A program made the translations under genes and the position numbers. A stretch of DNA of 14,703 bases from Gammaproteobacteria bacterium (GTDB lineage: Bacteria > Pseudomonadota > Gammaproteobacteria > Pseudomonadales > Azotimanducaceae_A): assembly GCA_002714125.1 (NCBI GenBank), contig PAWP01000112.1, positions 15,973-30,675 of the forward strand, given 5' to 3'. How positions within the stretch are numbered: position 1 is the stretch's first letter; each line of letters begins with the position of its first letter. Below, one piece after another: positions 6,404 to 13,267 of the stretch. The notes beneath the pieces were generated by a model. The model saw only the letters and a program-made list of their open reading frames with translations. It was not told the DNA's origin and made no database searches.

Positions 6404-8011
6404 TCAGGCGGTCACAAAGCCTTCGTACCCGTTCGCCACAATCTCGTCACACCGGTCCCGATAAACCTTCATTCCGCCCACGTAGGGCATGAACACCCGG
6501 CTCTTGCCTGGTACGTTGGCGCCGACGTACCAGGAATTTGCCTTAACGTAGAGGGTTTCGTCCGCGATGTCCGAAACGTGTTTTACCCACTCTTCCTGCA
6601 CCTCCTCGGTCGTCTCTATCCGAGTAAGGTTGCTCGCATTCAGATGTTTGATGCAATCAGCGATCCACTCAACATGCTGCTCGATCGCAACTGGCATGTT
6701 GGTGAGTACTGACGGGCTACCCGGGCCCGTAACTGTGAAGAGATTCGGGAAACCTGCCACCTGCAGACCCAGATAGGTGCGTGGTCCCGCCTCCCAAGCA
6801 TCGGCCAGTCGAGTGCCGCCTGCGCCCCGAATATCGATGTTCAGTAGCGGCCCCGTCATTGCATCAAACCCGATGGCAAACACCAGCACATCTAGCTCGT
6901 ACTCCGCGTCTGCCGTTTTCACTCCGGATGGCATGATTGCCTCAATCGGCGCCGCGCGAACATCGATCAGGGTCACGTTGTCGCGGTTGTAAGTATCGTA
7001 GTAGTCCGTGTCGATAGGTGGACGCTTAGTGGCATAAGGGTGATCGAACGGCAGCAGTTTCTCCGCAACCTCGCGGTCATGCACCATGCCGCGAATCTTG
7101 TTTCGGATGAAATCAGCAGCTTTGTCATTGGCCTCCTGATCCGCCATCAGGTCGGAAAAAGATTCCGCGATAAAGCGGAAACCACCAAGCTTCCAGAGCT
7201 CCTCGAAAATCTCGTCCCGCTCGGCATCGGTCACGTCCGCGGAGAGTCGCTCGATGGTCTTGAACGGGAAGCCATTCTCGGATGCTTTGCAGCGCGCGCG
7301 AATGTCAGCGTAATTGGCCTTGATGTCAGCGGCTGTTGCCGCATCCAACGGCTCATTGCGCGCCGGAACGCTGAAGTTGGGTGTGCGCTGGAAGACAGTT
7401 AGGTGATCCGCTTCCGCGGCAATCACGGGGGTCGCCTGAATACCAGTTGAGCCCGTACCGATTAGCCCAACACGTTTGCCGGAGAAATCCACACCCTCAT
7501 GAGGCCATGCGCCGGTGTGATACCAGTCGCCCGCAAACGACTCGATGCCAGGGAAGTTCGGTGTGTTCCGCACGGACAAACAACCAACCGCGCTCACAAC
7601 AAACCGGGCAGTCACGGATTCATCGCTATCCTCAAGGCCCACGGTCCACAGATTAGCTTCATCATCAAAGTGCATGCTGGCAACGGTGGTCTCAAACGAG
7701 ATGTCCGGGCGCAGATTAAACCGATCAGCCACGTGCTCCAGGTAGGTCAGGATCTCCGGCTGCCCCGGATAGCGGGACGACCACTTCCACTCCTGCTCAA
7801 GCTCTGATGAGAACGAGTACGAATAGTAGTAGCTCTCTGAATCGCAACGCGCCCCTGGGTAACGGTTCCAATACCAAGTCCCGCCTACACCCTGCCCGGC
7901 TTCAAACACTCTGGCTTTCAAACCGAGCATATCCCGCGCCTGATGCAACATATACATGCCGGAGAAGCCGGCTCCGATGATGACCACGTCGTACTGCGGG
8001 GTTGCTGCCAC
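6404..8011 (-). CDS. Baeyer-Villiger monooxygenase (class B flavoprotein)
   Basis: The 535-residue enzyme, normal length for type I BVMOs, should insert one oxygen atom into a ketone to give an ester or lactone using FAD and NADPH. The FAD Rossmann motif GAGFSG is at 13-18, the NADPH motif GTGSTG at 185-190, and the diagnostic fingerprint FxGxxxHxxxWP matches exactly at 159-170 (FAGDWYHTGAWP). Active-site positions known from cyclohexanone and phenylacetone monooxygenases are present: Asp57 (GARCDSES), Arg330 (TKRPPIDTDYY) and Trp494 (NSWYVGANVPGK). It resembles the cyclohexanone/cyclopentanone monooxygenase branch more than the flavin-containing monooxygenases. The start is GTG with TCAGGAGACAA ending three bases before it; the same 11 bases precede the epoxide-hydrolase gene. 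It lies 92 bp downstream of the ABC exporter genes on the same strand, probably as their third operon gene. Natural substrate unknown. Confidence 0.95.
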   Translation of the reverse strand: MAATPQYDVVIIGAGFSGMYMLHQARDMLGLKARVFEAGQGVGGTWYWNRYPGARCDSESYYYSYSFSSELEQEWKWSSRYPGQPEILTYLEHVADRFNLRPDISFETTVASMHFDDEANLWTVGLEDSDESVTARFVVSAVGCLSVRNTPNFPGIESFAGDWYHTGAWPHEGVDFSGKRVGLIGTGSTGIQATPVIAAEADHLTVFQRTPNFSVPARNEPLDAATAADIKANYADIRARCKASENGFPFKTIERLSADVTDAERDEIFEELWKLGGFRFIAESFSDLMADQEANDKAADFIRNKIRGMVHDREVAEKLLPFDHPYATKRPPIDTDYYDTYNRDNVTLIDVRAAPIEAIMPSGVKTADAEYELDVLVFAIGFDAMTGPLLNIDIRGAGGTRLADAWEAGPRTYLGLQVAGFPNLFTVTGPGSPSVLTNMPVAIEQHVEWIADCIKHLNASNLTRIETTEEVQEEWVKHVSDIADETLYVKANSWYVGANVPGKSRVFMPYVGGMKVYRDRCDEIVANGYEGFVTA

Positions 8012-8103
8012 AATTGTCTCCTGAACTCTGCTCTGTCCTGTCCGCCCGACAATATACGATCCGAGCAGACGGTGCCTCCGCCCTAAAAAGCCACCGAGTG
8101 ACC

Positions 8104-10089
8104 TCAGGTACCGCCCTGCAGTTCCACAAAATGGCGATAGCGGCTGTTCGCGTCTGCCATCAACTCATCGTGTGGACCAACGTCTTTGACCTCGCCCTGC
8201 TCCAAAAACACGATCCGGTCAGCGCGCCGGATGGTCGAGAGCCGGTGGGCGATCACCGCAACAAGCCGGTCCTGCTTGGCCTTTTGAAGCGCCTCCACTA
8301 GCGCATTCTCAGTGCGTGGGTCGAGTGCGGCGGTGGGTTCGTCCAGAATCAGGATCGGTGTGTTGCGGAGTAGACCGCGCGCAATCGACAGGCGTTGTTG
8401 CTGCCCCACCGACAAAGTATCGCCTCCCCGCCCAAGGATTGTTTCGAGGCCATTGGACAGTCCGTCCAGAAACTCATCACAGCCCGCGGTACTAAGCACG
8501 CTACGCAGGTCCGCCTCCGTTGCATTACGGTTCGCCATCATCAGATTTTCGCGAATGGTTTCCGCAAGGAAGAAGTGCTCCTGGAACACGTAGGAGACCT
8601 GCGCCCGAAGCGAGTCAATGTCCAGGTTTGTGACGTCCTGACCATCGATCTCGACGCGCCCTGAGCTGGGCGTCAGAAAACCGGGAATCATGTAAGCGAG
8701 AGTCGTTTTGCCAGCTCCCGTCGGCCCGACAACGGCCACCATTTCGCCAGTCCTAAACTCCAGATTGACGTGGGACAGCGCCGTACTACCATCCACATAC
8801 GCAAAACTCACATCCCGAAACCGTACACCCTGTCGGATACCCTCGACCTGCGCGGTGCCCTGAGGCGCATTCTCGTCCGCATAATCGAGATAGAAGTACA
8901 CCCTGCGCAGAGCTGCGGCATGACCCTGAACGCGGATCCAGAACGTACCGATACCCATCGCCGCCTCGGCCAGCGCCCAGTAAAGCCCCAGCAGCACGGC
9001 AAAGTCACCGGGAGTCAGGCGCCCGTCGATAATCTCGTCGGTCACAATGACTGTGACCCAGGCACTGGCAAAAATCAGCGCTCCCACGCCGATCACATAC
9101 ATTCCAATCCCTACAATGAAGGCATAGCGCTCGCGAAGGAGCGACTCCTCCATGCGCGAGGCGAACCGGTCCTTCTCCCGATCGAAACCGCCGAGGCTCT
9201 GCACGGCGCCAATATTGTTCATCGTTTCTTCGAGGGAATTAGTGGACGCCGCGCCTGCGGCGCGTTTGGCATGATTGGTACGGCGGACGATTCGCGACAT
9301 GGGAAACGTGACGATCATCGCGATTGGCAACATCGACCAGGATATCCACACCAATTCCGGGGCCACCTCTCCATAGCTGTACTTCATCATCCAGAGACTG
9401 GCGAAAGCCCCAAGCATCGCGAAAAACGGAATGATCCAGAGCTGGGCATAAATTCCAGGCAACTGCGAGGTATCGTGCATGACCCGATACACCGAATCGC
9501 CAACGCGCTGGTCCTCCAGAGATGCCATGGGCAGATGAGTGAGCCGCGCAAAGAGCCGTTGGCGCAAACCGTTAGAGAGCCGCTGAAACATGCGGATATG
9601 CACATGCATTTCGAGAATGCCCCAGAACCCACCGCGGAAGTTGCCATCACCACTGACAGCGTTTTCCGATTGAGATGCCGCATCGCTGCCCTGCGCAACC
9701 GGGGGCCCACCTTCTTCCGGGCCCCGCAGACCGAACAGGGTCAGTAGCCCAAGATAGATCAGCGTCAGGCCCAGCATGATGTCCATCGGCATAAGCCCCT
9801 GGGTCAGCCCAAGGACAGGATCCATGAAGGGAGGGAAGCGCACCTCGGTGGTGCCGAAGGGCTTCTGCAACAACACCTGATCCACGACGATTTTCGCAAG
9901 CCAGGGCATGTATAACGCCACAAACCACCGGACTACACCCAACCCAAAGGTTGCAGCAAAGAGGTACTTAACTTCTCCCAGCATCTCAAGCGTACGGGCC
10001 AGCAGCCGCGCTGCCTGCCACGAGGAGATGTCGGCTTCGGTATCGACCCGGTCGTCGTATGATGGCGACGCCTCAAAAATTTCAGCCAT
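8104..10089 (-). CDS. ABC exporter half-transporter, subunit 2 (permease-ATPase fusion)
   Basis: The 661-residue protein has an N-terminal exporter transmembrane domain (helices from about 45 to 385) and a C-terminal ATPase. Nucleotide-binding motifs are Walker A GPTGAGKTT (455-463), Q-loop Gln503, signature LSVGQQQR (559-566), Walker B ILILD with catalytic Glu584, D-loop and His615. The signature has Val in place of the second Gly position, but all catalytic residues are kept. A Gly/Ser/acidic insert of about 33 residues (122-154) interrupts the second helix region. ATG at 10089 (MAEIFEAS) is chosen because it overlaps the last 8 bases of the upstream transporter gene (ATGGCTGA), indicating coupled translation; an upstream ATG at 10119 would overlap more. 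With its partner it should form a heterodimeric exporter (BmrCD/TM287-288 type architecture). Substrate is unknown, possibly a hydrophobic compound. Confidence 0.93.
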   Translation of the reverse strand: MAEIFEASPSYDDRVDTEADISSWQAARLLARTLEMLGEVKYLFAATFGLGVVRWFVALYMPWLAKIVVDQVLLQKPFGTTEVRFPPFMDPVLGLTQGLMPMDIMLGLTLIYLGLLTLFGLRGPEEGGPPVAQGSDAASQSENAVSGDGNFRGGFWGILEMHVHIRMFQRLSNGLRQRLFARLTHLPMASLEDQRVGDSVYRVMHDTSQLPGIYAQLWIIPFFAMLGAFASLWMMKYSYGEVAPELVWISWSMLPIAMIVTFPMSRIVRRTNHAKRAAGAASTNSLEETMNNIGAVQSLGGFDREKDRFASRMEESLLRERYAFIVGIGMYVIGVGALIFASAWVTVIVTDEIIDGRLTPGDFAVLLGLYWALAEAAMGIGTFWIRVQGHAAALRRVYFYLDYADENAPQGTAQVEGIRQGVRFRDVSFAYVDGSTALSHVNLEFRTGEMVAVVGPTGAGKTTLAYMIPGFLTPSSGRVEIDGQDVTNLDIDSLRAQVSYVFQEHFFLAETIRENLMMANRNATEADLRSVLSTAGCDEFLDGLSNGLETILGRGGDTLSVGQQQRLSIARGLLRNTPILILDEPTAALDPRTENALVEALQKAKQDRLVAVIAHRLSTIRRADRIVFLEQGEVKDVGPHDELMADANSRYRHFVELQGGT

Positions 10090-12178
10090 CCGCAACGCCC
10101 TCTGTTTCCGCCTCGACAAAGGCGCGATAGCGGCCCGTTGGTAGCGCCATCAGTTCATCGTGGGAGCCAAGCTCGGCAACGACGCCGTTTTCAAGAAAGG
10201 CGATCTGGTCGGCGTTACGTATCGTCGACAAGCGGTGGGTGATGAGCAATACAACGCGCTTTCTGCCCCAGTTCGAGAGGTTGCTTAACACCTGCTGTTC
10301 TGTTTCCGCGTCGAGCGCTGCGGTGGGTTCGTCGAGAATCAGGATCGGTGTGTCCCGCAGCACTGCCCGGGCAATGGAGAGACGCTGGCGCTGCCCGGTC
10401 GAAAGTTTGCCACCCCGCTCTCCCAGTTCGGTGTCGTAACCCTTGTCAAGCTCATCAATGAACTGATCCGCGCATGCAACACGGGCCGCGGCCGCCACGT
10501 TCTCACGTGCAACCTTGCCCTCAGCGTAAGCAATATTCTCGTGCACGCTCGTCGCGAAAAGAACGTTTTTCTGTAATGCGATGGCCGCGTTTGAACGCAC
10601 GTCATCCACCGCATAGTCAGTGAGACTAGTGCCATTGATGCGGACTGCACCAGAGCGGGGGTCAAACAGGCGCAGCAGCAGTGACATGAGCGTCGATTTG
10701 CCCGCCCCCGTGCCACCGACAATCGCCGTGATCGCGCCGGCTTGAGCCGTTAGGTTGACCCCTTTCAGAATCGACTCGCCCTCACCGTAGCCGAACACCA
10801 CATCTTCGAAAGTCACCTCTTGAATGGTTTCGGGGAACGAGTCCGGGTGCCCCTTGTCCACGACCTCGGGTTTAAGATTCAGCAGATACAGCGCCCGGTC
10901 GAGACCAACCAGAAGGTCCTGCGAAATCCACCAATTTCGAACCACCCGCCCAACGCTGATAGACGAACCGGCAAAACTCTCACGCGCAACCGTATTTGCA
11001 CCGTAGTTCCAGACGGTGTAGCCCACGATTGCCACCGCAGCCGCGCCCAGCCAGGTCTCTCGTTCGATAATGACCCAACTGGCCATGACGTACTCCGCCC
11101 CAAGCAGAACGCCAACGCCAATCAGAATCACCGCAAAGGTCCGCCAGGCAAGATCGACCCGAAGGCGGTAGGCAGATTCGAGCGCCTGCTCTGAGTCATC
11201 CGAAAAGCGCTTCAGAATGTCCTTCTCGGCCCGGTTGGCCTTGACCAACTTGAGCGCGGAGAAAGACTCTTGCAGGCGCGAGGTCAGGTCGCTGGTGGCT
11301 ATCCTTGCACGCCGCGAACGTTCCCGCATAGCCGGGGTAAACCAGCGCCCGAGCAGGATGATCGGGACCATGGCCAGGGCCAGCGCAAGAGCCAGCCAAA
11401 CGTCAAAGAAGGCAATAAACACAAGCCCACTGAGCACGGCCCAGATCATGCCAATCGGATCCAGCACTAGGCGCTCGAGTGCTGTCACAATCATCATGCT
11501 GTCTTGGTACACACGGTAAATGGCATCCCCCGCGCGGGAGTCGGCGTGGTACCCGAGGGATAGATGCTCGGCATTCTCCAGCATGCGCACGCGCAAATCT
11601 CGATTGATCTGATGCCAGATCCACATGCCGTAGAGTGGCAGGGTCGCGATCGAACCCAACAGCACGATCCCGCCCAGGATGCTCCAGATCAGAAAGCGAT
11701 TGCGCACCACCTTGCGCTGTTCTTTGGTGAGCGGGTCCTTGATGGCCTGCTCGCCGCGTGTCTCACCGTCGTCCGATTCGTTCGATGCCCCAGCAGGGGC
11801 AACATTATTGCTCGTAGGGACGGTGTCGCCCTCGGTACCAGCACTTTCCCTGGCGTCAGGAGGTTCCGCATTGCCCATGCCTTCCTCGACGGCATCGGTA
11901 TCGTCGCTGACGATCACATAACTCTCGTCCAGCACCAGGACAAATGCCTGAAATGGCTGCAACTTGTCACCAACAAGGATCTTGTTGTTGAAGATATCTG
12001 CGCCCATGAAGCCCGAAACGAGCGCGATGCCAGAGAGCACCAATCCAATCAGGTAAAGGCCGATGATGTGTTTCAGATACGGTCGAGCGAACGGCCAACA
12101 TGCGCTCACCACACGCATGATGTCCGTGAGACCCCGATCAAACTCGCCGCCCCGAACTGTATGACTCGACTGCTCCAT
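10082..12178 (-). CDS. ABC exporter half-transporter, subunit 1 (permease-ATPase fusion)
   Basis: The 698-residue protein has a transmembrane domain (first helix about 38-58, second about 163-190, others to about 395) and a C-terminal ATPase. Motifs are A-loop Tyr464, Walker A GGTGAGKST (488-496), Q-loop Gln536, signature LSTGQRQR (592-599), Walker B ILILD with Glu617, and His648. Unusually, the loop between helices 1 and 2 is about 100 residues long; residues 84-148 are strongly acidic and low in complexity (17 Asp/Glu against 2 Arg in roughly 65 residues). That loop should face the periplasm. The ATG at 12178 has only a short AGGG two bases upstream, so a downstream Met21 is possible. It is the first gene of the exporter-BVMO operon and is transcribed divergently from the hydrolase gene, across a spacer holding a 16-bp palindrome. 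Confidence 0.93.
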   Translation of the reverse strand: MEQSSHTVRGGEFDRGLTDIMRVVSACWPFARPYLKHIIGLYLIGLVLSGIALVSGFMGADIFNNKILVGDKLQPFQAFVLVLDESYVIVSDDTDAVEEGMGNAEPPDARESAGTEGDTVPTSNNVAPAGASNESDDGETRGEQAIKDPLTKEQRKVVRNRFLIWSILGGIVLLGSIATLPLYGMWIWHQINRDLRVRMLENAEHLSLGYHADSRAGDAIYRVYQDSMMIVTALERLVLDPIGMIWAVLSGLVFIAFFDVWLALALALAMVPIILLGRWFTPAMRERSRRARIATSDLTSRLQESFSALKLVKANRAEKDILKRFSDDSEQALESAYRLRVDLAWRTFAVILIGVGVLLGAEYVMASWVIIERETWLGAAAVAIVGYTVWNYGANTVARESFAGSSISVGRVVRNWWISQDLLVGLDRALYLLNLKPEVVDKGHPDSFPETIQEVTFEDVVFGYGEGESILKGVNLTAQAGAITAIVGGTGAGKSTLMSLLLRLFDPRSGAVRINGTSLTDYAVDDVRSNAAIALQKNVLFATSVHENIAYAEGKVARENVAAAARVACADQFIDELDKGYDTELGERGGKLSTGQRQRLSIARAVLRDTPILILDEPTAALDAETEQQVLSNLSNWGRKRVVLLITHRLSTIRNADQIAFLENGVVAELGSHDELMALPTGRYRAFVEAETEGVADG

Positions 12179-12195
12179 AGCCCTAGCGTGTCACA

Positions 12196-12211
12196 GCGGA
12201 CCCGGGTCCGC
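12196..12211. promoter_or_regulatory. Perfect 16-bp palindrome in divergent promoter region
   Basis: GCGGACCCGGGTCCGC reads identically on both strands. It lies 17 bp before the ATG of the exporter operon and 84 bp before the ATG of the hydrolase, inside the only spacer between these divergent units. Perfect symmetry of this length fits a dimeric regulator's operator. As RNA from the exporter operon it could form a 6-bp stem with a CCGG loop near the ribosome site. No regulator gene is in the window, so the binding protein is unknown. Confidence 0.5.
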
Positions 12212-12240
12212 CAAACGCCTGGCCAGATCGGAGCTCAACG

Positions 12241-12269
12241 TTGCATCGACGCCGCGAAAGGTGTGTGAT
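12241..12269 (+). promoter_or_regulatory. Weak sigma-70-like promoter candidate for the hydrolase pair
   Basis: TTGCAT (12241-12246) and TGTGAT (12264-12269) are separated by 17 bp. They match the -35 and -10 consensus at 3 and 4 of 6 positions. Transcription would start about 20 bases before the hydrolase ATG. The match is weak and could be chance. Confidence 0.22.
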
Positions 12270-12295
12270 TCGATCAACCGTCAGGAGACAACACC

Positions 12296-13264
12296 ATGGC
12301 AGAAATCACCCATCGAACGGTCCCGAGCAACGGACTCGACATGTTCATCGCAGAGGCCGGCAGCGGCCCGCTCGTCGTGCTGTGCCATGGCTTCCCAGAA
12401 TCCTGGTATTCCTGGCGCCATCAGTTGTCGGCGTTGGCCGATGCAGGCTTCCACGTGGTGGCCCCGGACCAGCGCGGCTACGGTGAAACCACCTGCCCGG
12501 AGCCGATCGACTCGTACACAATCCATCATCTCGTGGGCGATATCGTGGGGCTGGTGGCTGCCCTGGGCGAGGAGCAGGCTGTGATCGTTGGCCACGATTG
12601 GGGCTCTCCCGTCGCCTGGAACTCGGCGCTGATGCGCCCAGATGTTTTCCGCGCAGTGGCGTCGCTTTCGGTCCCTACAACCGACCGTGGGCCTGCCGCG
12701 CCAATGACCAGTGCCGCGAAAATGTTTGGTAACCGGTTCTTCTATCAGCTGTATTTTCAGACACCGGGCGTCGCGGAGCACGAGTTACAAAACGACATCC
12801 TCAAAACCATGCGCAAAATGCTAGTCGGCGCCAGCGGTGCGCGAGAAAGGAGCAGCGCCTTCGACCCGAACGCAGAGCTACCACCCGCCACATCGTTCAT
12901 GCTGGAGAACATGCCGGACCCTGCTAACAATCTGCCCGATTGGCTTTCGGCAGACGATGTTGCCTACTTTGCGTCCCGGTTTGAGATTTCGGGCTTCCGC
13001 GGGGGCCTGAACTGGTACCGCAACATCGACCGGAACTGGGAACTTGGCGGTTCCTTCCAGGGCCGCAAGATCGACCAGCCCGCCCTCTTTATGGCCGGTG
13101 ATCGCGACGTAGTGCCCTTCAATGAGCAGGTCGAAAGAGCCATGCGCGCTACCGTCACGGATCTGCGAGATGTGATTGTGCTGCCCGGCATCGGCCACTG
13201 GACCCAGCAGGAGGCGGCTGCCGCTGTAAACGAGCGGCTCATCCGATTCCTGGGTGAGATCTGA
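12296..13264 (+). CDS. Epoxide-hydrolase-type alpha/beta hydrolase
   Basis: The 322-residue protein has the alpha/beta-hydrolase fold with a lid. Motifs match soluble epoxide hydrolases: oxyanion HGFPESW (31-37), nucleophile Asp101 in GHDWGSPVAW, acid Asp271 in GDRDVVPF, and His301 in GIGHWTQQE. Lid tyrosines that activate the epoxide are plausible at Tyr150 or Tyr153 and at Tyr241 (GLNWYRN). An Asp rather than Ser nucleophile argues against a simple esterase or lactonase, although related dehalogenases share it. The expected reaction is opening of an epoxide by water to a diol through an ester intermediate. AGGAGA lies seven bases before the ATG. The gene is followed after 3 bp by the phosphotransferase gene and is divergent from the exporter-BVMO operon. 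An HGFPESW protein with Trp after the nucleophile (HDWG) is classical epoxide hydrolase; confidence in the subfamily is good, substrate unknown. Confidence 0.92.
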   Translation: MAEITHRTVPSNGLDMFIAEAGSGPLVVLCHGFPESWYSWRHQLSALADAGFHVVAPDQRGYGETTCPEPIDSYTIHHLVGDIVGLVAALGEEQAVIVGHDWGSPVAWNSALMRPDVFRAVASLSVPTTDRGPAAPMTSAAKMFGNRFFYQLYFQTPGVAEHELQNDILKTMRKMLVGASGARERSSAFDPNAELPPATSFMLENMPDPANNLPDWLSADDVAYFASRFEISGFRGGLNWYRNIDRNWELGGSFQGRKIDQPALFMAGDRDVVPFNEQVERAMRATVTDLRDVIVLPGIGHWTQQEAAAAVNERLIRFLGEI

Positions 13265-13267
13265 GCA

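Noticed and set aside
8770..9747. 325-codon plus-strand open frame
   Set aside because: It lies antisense to the exporter permease domain; its translation is His/Arg/Pro-rich with no motif, as expected of a mirror of GC-rich coding DNA.
11564..12268. 234-codon plus-strand open frame reaching the hydrolase promoter region
   Set aside because: Antisense to exporter subunit 1; low-complexity, His- and Arg-rich translation without domain.
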